NCBI RefSeq assembly: GCF_003344625.1
Contig: NZ_QPKJ02000003.1
Span: forward strand, 744,001 to 808,000
Length of the DNA: 64,000 nt
Direction: 5' to 3'
Origin: Solirubrobacter deserti
Lineage (GTDB): Bacteria > Actinomycetota > Thermoleophilia > Solirubrobacterales > Solirubrobacteraceae
Positions 50,075 to 58,820 of this stretch are shown here, piece by piece; the stretch's first letter is position 1; each line of letters begins with the position of its first letter. The position numbers were made by a program, and so were the translations under genes. A model generated the notes under the pieces. The model was not told where the DNA came from, did no database searches, and worked only from the letters and a program-made list of their open reading frames with translations.

Positions 50075-51223
50075 ATGCTCGCCGTGCCCCCATCGCCGCT
50101 GCCGTCGCTCGCGCTGCTGCCCGAGGCCGCCGTCGTACTCGCGCCGGGTGGGCTCGTGCTCGTGTCCAGCCCGCCGGCCGACGAGCTGTTCCGCTGCACG
50201 CCGGTCGGCCGCTCGCTGGCGGATCTCGTCACCGACCCGGCGCGGCTGTGGGCGGCGGTCGAGGGGCTCGCGGCGGGCGCGCACGTCGCGGCGGTGCCGC
50301 TGGAGGGCGTGCGCGCGGACGGCGTGCCGTTCGGCCTGGACGCGAGCGTGCGCGTGCTCGAAGGCGGCGGCGTCTTGTGCGTCTTGCGCGAGCTCGACAC
50401 GCAGATCACGACGTCGCTGGAAGCCGCCTTTGACCACATGCCGATCGGCATGGCGCTGTTCAACGCGGACGGGCAGGTCGTGCGGCTGAACCCGGCGATG
50501 TGCGCGCTGCTGGGTCGCCCGGCCGAGGAGGTGCTCGGCGTGCGCGACCAGGAGTTCACGCACGAGGACGACCGTGCCGCGGACGTCGACGCCGCGTGGC
50601 GGATCCTGCGCGGGGAGATGCACAGCTGGCAGTGCGAGAAGCGCTACGTGCGCCCGGACGGCGAGATCGTGTGGACGTTCGCGAACCTCACGTTCGTACG
50701 CGACGAGTACGGACGCCCGCTGTGCTGGGTCGGCCAGTTCCAGGACATCACCGAGCTGCGCCGGCTCGCCTCGCGCGACCCGCTGACCGACGCGCTCAAC
50801 CGGCGTGCGTTCGACGCCGAGCTGTCGCGCTGCCCGGCGGGCGCGCTGCTGCTGCTCGACCTCGACGGCTTCAAGGACATCAACGACGTCCACGGTCACG
50901 AGGCCGGCGACGAGGTCCTGCGCGGGATCGCGGGCGTGGTCGGCGGGCGCCTACGCCGCGACGACGTGCTCGCCCGTCTCGGTGGCGACGAGTTCGCCGT
51001 GCTGCTCCCGCGCTGCCCGATGGACGAGGCTGCGAGCGTGGGCGCGGACCTGCTCGCGCTGATCGCCGCGCGCCGCTTCGAGTTCGACGGCGTCGAGCGC
51101 GGCGTGACGGCCTCCATCGGGATCGCGCCCGTCGGTGCCGACACACTCGCGGCGGCCGATCGCGCCATGTACGACGCGAAGGCCGTCGGCGGCGGCCGCG
51201 TGCGGATTCACCGCGCGCTGTAG
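50075..51223 (+). CDS. PAS-GGDEF diguanylate cyclase
   Basis: 382 residues without membrane helices. A PAS-like N-terminal region (about 10-105) is followed by a clear PAS/PAC unit (about 110-230; FDHMPIGMALFNADGQVVRLNPAMCALLGR, VGQFQDITELRRL) and a GGDEF domain (about 235-380) with an intact LARLGGDEFAVLLP active site and an RRDD inhibitory site five residues before it. It should make cyclic di-GMP, with product inhibition. GGAAGG lies 6 nt before ATG 50075. The 3' end overlaps the convergent protease by 16 bp. Confidence 0.88.
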   Translation: MLAVPPSPLPSLALLPEAAVVLAPGGLVLVSSPPADELFRCTPVGRSLADLVTDPARLWAAVEGLAAGAHVAAVPLEGVRADGVPFGLDASVRVLEGGGVLCVLRELDTQITTSLEAAFDHMPIGMALFNADGQVVRLNPAMCALLGRPAEEVLGVRDQEFTHEDDRAADVDAAWRILRGEMHSWQCEKRYVRPDGEIVWTFANLTFVRDEYGRPLCWVGQFQDITELRRLASRDPLTDALNRRAFDAELSRCPAGALLLLDLDGFKDINDVHGHEAGDEVLRGIAGVVGGRLRRDDVLARLGGDEFAVLLPRCPMDEAASVGADLLALIAARRFEFDGVERGVTASIGIAPVGADTLAAADRAMYDAKAVGGGRVRIHRAL

Positions 51224-52113
51224 TCCGACCAGCCGCCGGCCGTGCGGGCCGTGATGACGCACGTGCGCTGGCTGCCGCGGCCGGTCCAGCGGGCGCGGAC
51301 CTTCGCTCCCGCCGGGCCCCAGCGGCCGCGGTCGCAGCGGCCGGCGGGCGTGACGCGCGGCGTGCGGATCGCGTACGGCGCGAGGCGCTCGGGCAGTGGG
51401 CCGGTCAGCAGCGCGAGGTGCGGGAGCACCCGCTCGGCGACGTCGGCCGGGCCCTCTCCGCACAGGCGCCGCTGCGTCTCGCCGCCCCAGCTGACGACGC
51501 CCGCCTGCTGGAGCACGCCTTCGCGCGTCACCAGCACCGGGCTGCCGCTGTCGCCGGGGCAGGCCTGGGCCTTGTTGGCCGTCGGGTCCTGCGTGCACAG
51601 GTGCAGCGAGGGCGCCAGCAGCCGCTTGAAGTAGCCCTTGCAGGTGGCGGCGGGCAGGACCTGCTGGTTGGCGGAGCGGGGCGCGTCGGACACGTCGCTC
51701 GCGGGGCCGGTCATGCCGCGCCCGATCGTGACCGTCGCCTCGCCGTCGGCGGGCGCCGTGGTGGCCAGCGGCAGCGGCGCGACGTCGGTGACCGGCCGGC
51801 GCAGCACGATCACGGCCACGTCGCGGACGGCGGCCGACGCGTTGACGTCCTCGGGCGCGACCGGGCTCGGGATGACCCGGTAGCGCTCGGAGAAGTAGGT
51901 CCCGCGCCACGCGCGAGCGCGCCCGCCGACGATCACGCGGAAGCTCCCGGGCCGCGCGCCCTGGACGCAGTGCGCCGCCGTGAGCACCCGATCGGGGGCG
52001 ATCAGGCTGCCGCCACAGAAGTGGCCGCCCTGGCTCAGTGACACGAACGCCGGCAGTTCGGCGGGGGTGCCGTGGAAGATCGACGCGGAGGCGAGCAGGA
52101 CGCTGGCGAGCAT
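51208..52113 (-). CDS. Secreted trypsin-like serine protease
   Basis: 301 residues. A short signal region (MLASVLLASASIF) precedes an S1 domain: FCGGSLIAPDRVLTAAHCV (catalytic His), VRDVAVIVLRRP (Asp), ACPGDSGSPVLV (Ser). The C-terminal 65 residues form a small Cys-containing beta-rich extension. ATG 52125 is an alternative four codons earlier, but TAGGAT on the minus strand sits 10 nt before ATG 52113 and overlaps the longer start, favouring the shorter protein. Confidence 0.85.
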   Translation of the reverse strand: MLASVLLASASIFHGTPAELPAFVSLSQGGHFCGGSLIAPDRVLTAAHCVQGARPGSFRVIVGGRARAWRGTYFSERYRVIPSPVAPEDVNASAAVRDVAVIVLRRPVTDVAPLPLATTAPADGEATVTIGRGMTGPASDVSDAPRSANQQVLPAATCKGYFKRLLAPSLHLCTQDPTANKAQACPGDSGSPVLVTREGVLQQAGVVSWGGETQRRLCGEGPADVAERVLPHLALLTGPLPERLAPYAIRTPRVTPAGRCDRGRWGPAGAKVRARWTGRGSQRTCVITARTAGGWSDYSAR

Positions 52114-52123
52114 GAGATCCGCC

Positions 52124-52129
52124 ATCCTA
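52124..52129 (-). promoter_or_regulatory. -10 element of the trypsin-like protease gene
   Basis: The minus strand reads TAGGAT, 10 nt before ATG 52113, in the 22-bp gap to the divergent DtxR gene. Confidence 0.45.
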
Positions 52130-52134
52130 GGGGC

Positions 52135-52800
52135 ATGGGGTCGCGGCCGTCCGAAGCCATCGAGGACTATGCGAAGGCGATCTATTCGCTCTGCCGGCAG
52201 GGCGACGGCGTCGCGACCACGAACGCGCTCGCCGACCGGCTGGGCGTGACGCCCGCGTCGGTGTCGGCGATGGTCAAGAAGCTCGACGAGCGCGGGCTGG
52301 TGCGGCACATCCGCTACAAGGGCGTCGCACTCACGCCCGACGGCGAGCGGGTCGCGCTGGAGATCATGCGCCACCACCGCCTGCTCGAAACCTACCTGGC
52401 CGAGCACCTCGGCGTGCCGTGGGACCGCGTGCACGAGGAGGCCGAGGCGCTCGAGCACGTGCTGTCCGAGTACCTGGAGGCCAAGATCGCCGCCAAGCTC
52501 GGCCACCCGACCCACGACCCGCACGGGGACCCGATCCCGTCCGTGGACCTGGAGATCGCCGAGGACGAGTCCACCCGGCTGTCGGCGCTGGAGCCGGGCG
52601 ACCGGGGCGTGTTCGTGCGCGTCAGCGACTCCGATCCCGCGATGCTGCGCTACCTGGACGAGCGCGGCGTGGCGCTGGGCGACGAGCTCGAGGTGGTCGA
52701 GCGCCAGCCCTTCGACGGCCCGCTGACCGTGCGCTTCGGCGAGCGCGAGCACGTGCTGGGCGGCACGCTCGCCCACGCCATGCACATCGAACGCGCCTGA
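52135..52800 (+). CDS. DtxR/MntR-family metal-dependent regulator
   Basis: 221 residues. Residues about 8-65 are the winged HTH (EDYAKAIYSLC, VATTNALADRLGVTPASVSAMVKKLDERGLV), 66-140 the metal-binding and dimerisation domain (HHRLLETYLAEHLGVPWDRVHEEAEALEHVLSEYLEAKI), and about 145-220 an SH3-like FeoA domain. It should repress iron or manganese genes when metal-bound. It sits just upstream of a copper operon but is separated from it by a strong hairpin, so it need not regulate it. No clear ribosome binding site; AGGGG lies very close to the ATG. Confidence 0.88.
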   Translation: MGSRPSEAIEDYAKAIYSLCRQGDGVATTNALADRLGVTPASVSAMVKKLDERGLVRHIRYKGVALTPDGERVALEIMRHHRLLETYLAEHLGVPWDRVHEEAEALEHVLSEYLEAKIAAKLGHPTHDPHGDPIPSVDLEIAEDESTRLSALEPGDRGVFVRVSDSDPAMLRYLDERGVALGDELEVVERQPFDGPLTVRFGEREHVLGGTLAHAMHIERA

Positions 52801-52812
52801 CGGAGCGAACGT

Positions 52813-52845
52813 TTTCCTAAAGAGGGACTGTCCCTCTTTAGGAAA
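52813..52845. terminator. AT-rich 15-bp hairpin
   Basis: TTTCCTAAAGAGGGA (52813-52827) and its exact complement (52831-52845) enclose a 3-nt CTG loop. The stem is unusually AT-rich for this genome. It probably ends transcription of the DtxR gene, but the lack of a T tract and the perfect symmetry leave a repeat element or operator possible. Confidence 0.55.
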
Positions 52846-52846
52846 C

Positions 52847-52864
52847 GGTACGGTCAGCCGTACC
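52847..52864. repeat. 7-bp inverted repeat GGTACGG/CCGTACC
   Basis: Arms at 52847-52853 and 52858-52864 with a 4-nt loop, directly after the larger hairpin and just before the first copper box. It may be a second terminator stem or part of the copper regulatory region. Confidence 0.4.
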
Positions 52865-52869
52865 ACATA

Positions 52870-52883
52870 TACCCCTAGGGGGT
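52870..52883 (+). promoter_or_regulatory. CsoR-type copper operator, distal
   Basis: TACCCCTAGGGGGT, extended by flanking ATA and TTTA, matches the C-run/G-run dyad bound by copper-sensing CsoR repressors. It lies about 70 bp before copZ. Confidence 0.55.
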
Positions 52884-52905
52884 TTATTCTTCCGTCTCAG
52901 CCGCC

Positions 52906-52924
52906 GATACCCCAGGGTGGTATC
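52906..52924 (+). promoter_or_regulatory. CsoR-type copper operator, overlapping the -10
   Basis: GATACCCCAGGGTGGTATC has perfect 6-bp arms (GATACC, GGTATC) and C/G runs at the centre. TATCGT at 52921-52926 overlaps its right arm and is a fitting -10, so a bound repressor would block the promoter. GGAAGGA at 52939-52945 is the copZ ribosome binding site. Confidence 0.6.
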
Positions 52925-52953
52925 GTGAGGATCGAGACGGAAGGACGTTGGCC

Positions 52954-53166
52954 ATGAACCAGGACAATCTCATCTATCGCGTCGAAGGCATGAGCTGCAA
53001 CCACTGCGTGGTCGCCGTGAGCGGTGAAGTGGGCCGCGTGGCGGGCGTCAGCTCGGTCGACGTCGACCTCGAGACGAAGCTCGTGCGCGTGAGCGGCACG
53101 GGCGTCGACGACGCGGCCGTCGTGGCCGCGATCGACGAGGCCGGCTACGACGCGGTTGCGGCGTGA
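52954..53166 (+). CDS. copZ: Copper chaperone, HMA domain (CopZ)
   Basis: 70 residues, a single heavy-metal-associated domain with GMSCNHC (Cys15, Cys18) and the usual beta-alpha-beta-beta-alpha-beta pattern. It binds Cu(I) and hands it to the P-type ATPase encoded two genes downstream. ATG 52954 has GGAAGGA 8 nt upstream; the in-frame TTG 52948 is less likely. GTGA overlap with the next gene. Confidence 0.9.
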   Translation: MNQDNLIYRVEGMSCNHCVVAVSGEVGRVAGVSSVDVDLETKLVRVSGTGVDDAAVVAAIDEAGYDAVAA

Positions 53167-54017
53167 GTACGCCGCTCAAGCTCGCCGGCTTTGCGGCGGC
53201 GCTCGTGCTCGTGTTCGGCGTGGCCGTCGCCGCGGGCGCCGGCATCGGGCCGGACCGCGAGGGCGCGCGCGCCGAGGCCGAGCGCGAGGACCTGCACGGC
53301 GCCGCGCCGGTCGGCGTACCCGACGGGGGTATGGCCGAGGGCCACGGCGCCGATGACGCCGAGGCCGGGGGCCACGAGGCCGCCGACCCGATCCGCGGCC
53401 TGGCGGTCAGCGAGGGCGGGCTGTCACTGCGCGTCGAGCAGCAGGCGCCGGAGCTCGTGTTCTCGATCGTCGAGGACGGGCGCCCGGTGCGCGAGTTCGA
53501 GATCGAGCACGAGCGCCGCATGCACCTGATCGTCGTGCGCCGCGACGGCACCGGCTTCCAGCACCTGCATCCCGAGCTGCGTGAGGACGGCGCGTGGCGG
53601 ACGCCGCTGGAGCTCGACGAGCCGGGCGCGTACCGCGTGTTCGCGGACTTCAAGCACGAAGGCAAGGCCTACACGCTCGCATCGGACCTGACCGTCGACG
53701 GCGCGGCGAAGTACGCCCCGTTCCCGGACCCGTCGGCCGCCGATACGGTCGCGGGGTATCGGGTGCAGCTGCGCGCGGACGGCGGCGAGCTCGCCTTCGA
53801 CATCACGCGCGACGGGCAGCCGGTACAGACTGAGGAGTACCTGGGCGCCGGCGGGCACCTGGTCGCGCTGCGCGAGGGCGACCTCGCGTTCCTGCACGTG
53901 CACCCCGAGGACGACGGCGTGCGCTTCGAGGCCGATCTGGAGGCGGGCACGCGCTACCGCCTGTACCTCCAGTTCCAGCACGAGGGCCGCGTCCACACGG
54001 CGGAGTTCACGCGATGA
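53163..54017 (+). CDS. His-rich membrane-anchored or secreted protein of the copper operon
   Basis: 284 residues. An N-terminal hydrophobic segment ([22 protein letters not shown]) is followed by a His/Asp/Glu-rich stretch (about 35-75) and two beta-sandwich-like repeats, each with a metal-ligand-like motif: [22 protein letters not shown] and [23 protein letters not shown]. The repeats resemble each other (HLxVxRxD, HxHPE). The family is widespread next to copper ATPases but has no proven function known to me. Tight coupling to copZ and copA suggests extracytoplasmic copper binding. Confidence 0.75.
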   Translation: MSTPLKLAGFAAALVLVFGVAVAAGAGIGPDREGARAEAEREDLHGAAPVGVPDGGMAEGHGADDAEAGGHEAADPIRGLAVSEGGLSLRVEQQAPELVFSIVEDGRPVREFEIEHERRMHLIVVRRDGTGFQHLHPELREDGAWRTPLELDEPGAYRVFADFKHEGKAYTLASDLTVDGAAKYAPFPDPSAADTVAGYRVQLRADGGELAFDITRDGQPVQTEEYLGAGGHLVALREGDLAFLHVHPEDDGVRFEADLEAGTRYRLYLQFQHEGRVHTAEFTR

Positions 54018-56182
54018 GCCAGATCGAGCTGCCCATCACCGGCATGACGTGCGCGTCGTGCGCGAACCGCATCGAGCGCAAGCTCAACAAGCTCGAGGGC
54101 GTCAACGCCTCGGTCAACTACGCGACCGAGAAGGCGACCGTGGAGTACGACCCGGCCGCGGTCGCGCCCGACGCGCTGATCGGCGCGGTCGAGGCCGCGG
54201 GTTACCACGCGTCGCTGCCGGCGGACGAGCCGGCGCAGGAGACCACCGACGAGCTCGCGCCGCTGCGCCAGCGGCTGATCCTCAGCGCCGTGCTCTCGCT
54301 GCCGGTGCTGCTGGTCTCCATGATCCCGGCGCTGCAGTTCGACAACTGGCAGTGGCTGGCGCTGACGGCCGCTTCGCCGGTGGTGCTGTGGGGCGCGTGG
54401 CCGTTCCACCGCGCGGCGTGGCTGAACGTGCGCCACGCGACGGCGACGATGGACACGCTGATCAGCGTCGGCACGCTCGCCGCATGGCTGTGGTCGCTGT
54501 ACGCGCTCGTGTTCGGCGAGGCCGGCATGGCCGGGATGAAGATGGCGTTCGACCTCGTGCCGCAGCAGGGAGAGGGCGCCGACCACATCTACCTCGAGAC
54601 CGCCGCGGTGGTGACGACGTTCATCCTCGCCGGGCGTTACTTCGAGGCGCGCGCCAAGCGCCGTGCCGGGTCCGCGCTGAAGGCGCTGCTCGAGCTGGGC
54701 GCCAAGGAGGTCTCGCTGGCCGACGGGCGCGTCGTGCCGGTGGAGGCGCTCAAGGTGGGCGACGACTTCCTCGTCCGCCCGGGCGAGAAGATCGCGACGG
54801 ACGGCGTCGTGGTCGAAGGGCACTCCGCCGTCGACATGGCGCTGCTCACCGGCGAGTCCGTGCCCGTCGAAATCTCACCTGGTGACGACGTCGTGGGTGC
54901 GACCGTCAACGTCGGCGGCCGGCTGGTCGTGCGCGCTTCCCGCGTGGGGTCTGACACGGCGCTGTCGCAGATCGCGCGGCTGGTGACCGAGGCGCAGACC
55001 GGCAAGGCGCCGGTGCAGCGGCTCGCGGACCGCGTCGCGGGCGTCTTCGTCCCCGTCGTGATCGCGCTGGCGGTCGCGACGCTGGGGTTCTGGATCGGCA
55101 CGGGCGAGAGCGCGACGTTCGCGTTCACGGCCGCCGTCGCCGTGCTCATCATCGCCTGCCCGTGCGCGCTCGGACTGGCCACGCCGGTCGCCCTGATGGT
55201 CGGGACGGGCCGCGGCGCGCAGCTCGGCCTGCTGATCAAGGGGCCGGAGGTGCTCGAGTCCACCCGCCGCGTCGACACGATCGTGCTCGACAAGACCGGC
55301 ACGGTGACCACCGGCCGGATGACGGTCGTCGACGTGACCGTGGAAGGCATCGAGCGAGAAGAGGCGCTGCGCTTGATCGGTGCGCTCGAGGGCGCCTCCG
55401 AGCACCCGGTCGGCCGCGCGATCGCCGCTGCCGCGAACTCGGACGCGGGCATCGTCGCCTTCGCCAACCGCGAAGGGCTGGGCGTCGAGGGCGTCGTCGA
55501 GGGCCGCAAGGTCGCCGCCGGCCGCCCCGCGATGTTCGACACGCTGCCGCCCGTCCTGACTGAGGCGATCCGTGCCGCCGGGCCCCGCACCGCGGTCGTC
55601 GGCGCGATCGACGGCACGCCCGTCGCCGTCTTCACCGTCGCGGACACCGTCAAGCCCAGCTCACAGCAGGCGGTCGCGGAGCTGCGCGCGCTCGGGCTGC
55701 GGCCGGTCCTGCTGACGGGCGACAACGAGGCGACCGCGCGCGCCGTGGCCGCCGAGGTCGGGATCGACGAAGTCATCGCCGAGGTCATGCCGGCCGACAA
55801 GGCCGACGTGGTCAAGCGCCTGCAGGCCGAGGGGCGCGTGGTGGCGATGGTCGGCGACGGCGTCAACGACGCGCCCGCGCTGGCTCAGGCCGACCTCGGC
55901 CTGGCGATCGGCACGGGCACGGACGTCGCGATCGAGGCCTCGGACCTGACGCTCGTGAGCGGCGACCTGCGGGCCGCTCCGGACGCGATCCGGCTCTCAC
56001 GGGCGACGCTGCGCACGATCAAGCAGAACCTCGTGTGGGCGTTCGGCTACAACGTCGCCGCGATCCCGCTGGCCGCGGTCGGGCTGCTCAACCCGGTGAT
56101 CGCGGGCGCCGCGATGGCGTTCTCGAGCGTGAGCGTCGTCATCAACGCGCTGCGCCTGCGACGCTTCAAGGCGCATGGATGA
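54014..56182 (+). CDS. copA: Copper-exporting P1B-type ATPase (CopA)
   Basis: 722 residues. One N-terminal HMA domain with GMTCASC (Cys13, Cys16), eight membrane segments, TGES in the actuator domain, the membrane CPC motif (near residue 380), DKTGT (near 425), SEHPVG and [10 protein letters not shown] (near 614). This is a complete Cu(I) P1B-1 ATPase. It pumps Cu(I) out of the cytoplasm using ATP. ATGA overlap upstream; its 3' end overlaps kptA by 8 nt. Confidence 0.93.
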   Translation: MSQIELPITGMTCASCANRIERKLNKLEGVNASVNYATEKATVEYDPAAVAPDALIGAVEAAGYHASLPADEPAQETTDELAPLRQRLILSAVLSLPVLLVSMIPALQFDNWQWLALTAASPVVLWGAWPFHRAAWLNVRHATATMDTLISVGTLAAWLWSLYALVFGEAGMAGMKMAFDLVPQQGEGADHIYLETAAVVTTFILAGRYFEARAKRRAGSALKALLELGAKEVSLADGRVVPVEALKVGDDFLVRPGEKIATDGVVVEGHSAVDMALLTGESVPVEISPGDDVVGATVNVGGRLVVRASRVGSDTALSQIARLVTEAQTGKAPVQRLADRVAGVFVPVVIALAVATLGFWIGTGESATFAFTAAVAVLIIACPCALGLATPVALMVGTGRGAQLGLLIKGPEVLESTRRVDTIVLDKTGTVTTGRMTVVDVTVEGIEREEALRLIGALEGASEHPVGRAIAAAANSDAGIVAFANREGLGVEGVVEGRKVAAGRPAMFDTLPPVLTEAIRAAGPRTAVVGAIDGTPVAVFTVADTVKPSSQQAVAELRALGLRPVLLTGDNEATARAVAAEVGIDEVIAEVMPADKADVVKRLQAEGRVVAMVGDGVNDAPALAQADLGLAIGTGTDVAIEASDLTLVSGDLRAAPDAIRLSRATLRTIKQNLVWAFGYNVAAIPLAAVGLLNPVIAGAAMAFSSVSVVINALRLRRFKAHG

Positions 56183-56717
56183 CAAGCGCCGCACCAAAGT
56201 CTCGAAGTACCTGTCCAAGCACCTTCGGCACGACCCGGCCGGCCTGGGCCTGACGCTCGGCCCGGGCGGCTGGGTCGCCGTCGACGACCTCCTGCAGGCC
56301 TGCGCGAAGCGCAACTTCGCGCTCACCGCCGAGGAGCTGCGCGAGGTCGTCGGGCGCAGCGACAAGCAGCGCTTCGCGTTCGACGAGAGCGGCGCGATGA
56401 TCCGCGCCAACCAGGGCCACAGCGTCGAGGTCGACCTGCAGCTGACGCCGACCGCTCCGCCCGAGGAGCTCTTCCACGGCACCGGCGCGGGCTCCGTGGA
56501 CTCGATACTGGCCACCGGGCTGGAACGCCGGTCACGCCACCACGTGCACCTCTCCCCCGACGAGGAGACCGCCCGCCGCGTCGGTATGCGTCACGGCCAG
56601 CCCGTCGTGCTGACGGTCGCGGCAGGCGCGATGGCGCGCGCCGGCCACGAGTTCTTCGTCAGCGCCAACGGCGTCTGGCTGGTGGACTCGGTCCCGCCCG
56701 AGTACGTGCAGCGATGA
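56175..56717 (+). CDS. kptA: RNA 2'-phosphotransferase (Tpt1/KptA)
   Basis: 180 residues. [70 protein letters not shown] and [19 protein letters not shown] are the conserved KptA blocks with the catalytic Arg-His-Arg-Arg-type residues. The enzyme transfers a splice-junction 2'-phosphate from RNA to NAD. In fungi and plants it completes tRNA splicing; in bacteria its substrate is generally unknown. It overlaps copA by 8 nt but has no obvious copper link. It lies about 5 kb from the permuted tRNA at 61560-61638. Confidence 0.92.
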   Translation: MDDKRRTKVSKYLSKHLRHDPAGLGLTLGPGGWVAVDDLLQACAKRNFALTAEELREVVGRSDKQRFAFDESGAMIRANQGHSVEVDLQLTPTAPPEELFHGTGAGSVDSILATGLERRSRHHVHLSPDEETARRVGMRHGQPVVLTVAAGAMARAGHEFFVSANGVWLVDSVPPEYVQR

Positions 56718-56746
56718 ATCGGCCGCGGTCGTGCAGTCTTACGCGC

Positions 56747-57121
56747 ATGACCGACATCACCGGCGTGGATTTCGTCGCCATCCAGACCAAGGACCACGAT
56801 GCGGCCGTGAAGTTCTACGGCGAGACGCTCGGGCTGCCGTTCCTGAAGAGGTGGGGCAATATGCCGGGCACCGAGTTTCAGGCCGGCAACCTCACGCTCG
56901 CCGTGATGCAGCCCGACGCGTTCGGCTACGAGTGGACGCCGAGCAGCACGATGGTCGCGCTGCAGGTCGATGACGTCGCCGCCACGCGCAAGCGGCTCGA
57001 GGAGGCCGGCGTGCAGTTCCGCGGCGACATCCTCGACTCGGGCGTCTGCCACCAGGCCTTCTTCGCCGATCCGGACGGCAACCCGCTCACGCTCCACCAC
57101 CGCTACGCGCCTAAGAGCTGA
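56747..57121 (+). CDS. VOC-family (glyoxalase/bleomycin resistance fold) protein
   Basis: 124 residues with paired beta-alpha-beta-beta-beta modules: DFVAIQTKDHDAAVKFYGETLGLPF in the first half and STMVALQVDDVAATRKRLEEAGVQF, FFADPDGNPLTLHHRY in the second, including the Glu/His-type metal positions. The substrate is unknown. ATG 56714, overlapping the kptA stop as ATGA, would add 11 residues and couple the genes; ATG 56747 fits the family start better. The 3' end overlaps fdhD by 11 bp. Confidence 0.8.
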   Translation: MTDITGVDFVAIQTKDHDAAVKFYGETLGLPFLKRWGNMPGTEFQAGNLTLAVMQPDAFGYEWTPSSTMVALQVDDVAATRKRLEEAGVQFRGDILDSGVCHQAFFADPDGNPLTLHHRYAPKS

Positions 57122-57857
57122 CGCGCTCCTCGCCCGTGTAGACGTTCACGCCGCCGCGACGCGCGAAGCCCGCGAGCGTGAGCCCGCGATCGGCCGCGAG
57201 CGCGATCGCGAGCGAGGTGGGGGCGCCGACGCCGACCAGGATCGGCGCCCCGGCCACGGCCGCCTTCTGCACCAGCTCGAACGACAGCCGCCCGCTCACG
57301 CACAGCACGCGTCCGTGCAGCGGAAGGCCGCCGTCCAGCAGCGTGCGGCCGATCACCTTGTCCATCGCGTTGTGGCGCCCGACGTCCTCGCGCACGGCCA
57401 GCAGCTCGCCCGCGGGTGAGAACAGGCCCGTCGCGTGGAGCCCGCCCGTGCGCTCGAACCCCGGCTGGCGCAGCCGCTCCGGGAGGTCGGCGAGCAGCGG
57501 GCGGGCGATCACCGGACCGGCCGGCAGCGGCGCCGCGTGCACGGCGACCTCCTCCAGCGCGCCCTTCCCGCACACGCCGCACGAGGACGTCGTGTAGAAC
57601 GAGCGCGCCGCGGGGTCGCGCGTCAGCGGCCCGGCCACCTCGACGATGTTTCCGGCGAAGTCCGCCGTCGGCCCGGCTTCCCGCGGCCCGTCGATCAGGC
57701 CCTCGCCGTACAGGAAGCCGAGCGCCAGCTCCTCGTCGTGGCCGGGGGTGCGCATCGTCACGGCCAGCGGCGCGCCGTCGACGCGGATCTCGAGCGGCTC
57801 CTCGATCGCGACCTCGTCGGAGATCCCGTCGTGCTCGACGGGGCGGGTCAGGCTCAT
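57111..57857 (-). CDS. fdhD: Formate dehydrogenase accessory sulfurtransferase FdhD
   Basis: 248 residues. EEPLEIRVDGAPLAVTMRTPGHDEELALGFLYGEGLI, SSCGVCGKGAL (the sulfur-carrying CxxC), LHATGLF, VREDVGRHNAMDKVIG and VSGRLSFELVQKAA are the FdhD signature blocks. It transfers sulfur from a cysteine desulfurase to the molybdenum cofactor of formate dehydrogenase. No formate dehydrogenase gene is in the window. Confidence 0.93.
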   Translation of the reverse strand: MSLTRPVEHDGISDEVAIEEPLEIRVDGAPLAVTMRTPGHDEELALGFLYGEGLIDGPREAGPTADFAGNIVEVAGPLTRDPAARSFYTTSSCGVCGKGALEEVAVHAAPLPAGPVIARPLLADLPERLRQPGFERTGGLHATGLFSPAGELLAVREDVGRHNAMDKVIGRTLLDGGLPLHGRVLCVSGRLSFELVQKAAVAGAPILVGVGAPTSLAIALAADRGLTLAGFARRGGVNVYTGEERVSS

Positions 57858-57867
57858 CGCACCTGGT

Positions 57868-58815
57868 CTACCACGTGCCGTCGGTCACCTTGCCCGCGTC
57901 GAGCTCGCCGACGCTCTTGACGGCCCCGAGCGTGTCGGACGCGGGGATGTCGGTGAGATGCTCGTCGTAGAGCCCGAACCAGGGGTGGCCGTGGGCCTTG
58001 TACGCGTCCGCCGTGACCGGCGTGGGCGGCACGGGCTCGCCGGTGATCTCGCGCCAGGTCTCGCTGTTGACGATGTGGATGAAGCAGCGGCCGAACGTGT
58101 CCGCGTCCCAGGCGTCGACGCCGAACGGGTCCTCGTAGAGCTTCTGCTGCATGCGTCCGCCGGCGCCCAGGCCCATCTCCGTGCCCCGGCGAACGCCGCC
58201 GGCCCGCTGGCGCACGTCGGCCGCCGGCGCCGCGGCGGGCGCGCCCGCCATCTCGGCGGCGGCCGCGTAGGTCACCGGCGGCGGCTCCGGGAACCGGCCC
58301 GGCTTGGGCTCGAAGCAGACGAGCTGGATGCCGCCGAAGCGCTCCTCGCCCGTGACCTGGCCCTCGACGGTGTAGCCGCTGCCCAGCGGCATGGCGACGA
58401 ACTGGCGGATCATGCCGTCGCCGGCGTTGATGCCGTCCAGCCACGGCTGCTGCGGCGCCACCAGGTAGTTCTGGCGCGCGCCGTCGAGCGCCATCGTGAA
58501 CGGTGCGCCGGTGAGGGCGTCGACCTTGCCCACGCCGACCTTCACCGCGTTCGGCTTGTGGTGCGCGCCGCCGAAGTTCAGCCACAGCGCCTCGCGCTGG
58601 TACATCGGGATCATCACGCCGCCGTGCTCGCGCCACTCGGCGGGCACGCGGTCGCGGTGATCCTGGATGCGCGCGACGGGGAACCGGCCGAGCCCGGCCG
58701 GCAGCGGGTAGGTCCGCCCGTCGTCGGGGATGCGCAGCGTCCGGATGAAGGACACCGAGAAGCGCTCGCCGATGTGCAGCGAGTCGTTGCGGACTTCGAC
58801 GTCGAGGCGAGCCAT
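57868..58815 (-). CDS. Conserved protein of unknown function
   Basis: 315 residues with no signal peptide or membrane segment. The N terminus (ARLDVEVRNDSLHIGERFSV, FIRTLRIPDDGRTYPLPAGLG) and IPMYQREALWLNFGG, NAVKVGVGKVDALTG, PWLDGINAGDGMIRQFVAMPLGSGYTVEGQVTGEE are blocks I recall from a widely distributed uncharacterised bacterial family. A Pro/Ala-rich loop at about 185-210 separates two domains. It is transcribed divergently from the HTH gene at 58863, and its leaderless -10 (TATAGT, 7 nt before ATG 58815) lies inside the inverted repeat. Confidence 0.7.
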   Translation of the reverse strand: MARLDVEVRNDSLHIGERFSVSFIRTLRIPDDGRTYPLPAGLGRFPVARIQDHRDRVPAEWREHGGVMIPMYQREALWLNFGGAHHKPNAVKVGVGKVDALTGAPFTMALDGARQNYLVAPQQPWLDGINAGDGMIRQFVAMPLGSGYTVEGQVTGEERFGGIQLVCFEPKPGRFPEPPPVTYAAAAEMAGAPAAAPAADVRQRAGGVRRGTEMGLGAGGRMQQKLYEDPFGVDAWDADTFGRCFIHIVNSETWREITGEPVPPTPVTADAYKAHGHPWFGLYDEHLTDIPASDTLGAVKSVGELDAGKVTDGTW

Positions 58816-58820
58816 GTCGG

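Noticed and set aside
53163..54017. Assigning the copper-operon protein to the cupredoxin family.
   Set aside because: No His-Cys-His-Met set is present; the motif is HxHPE-like and occurs twice.
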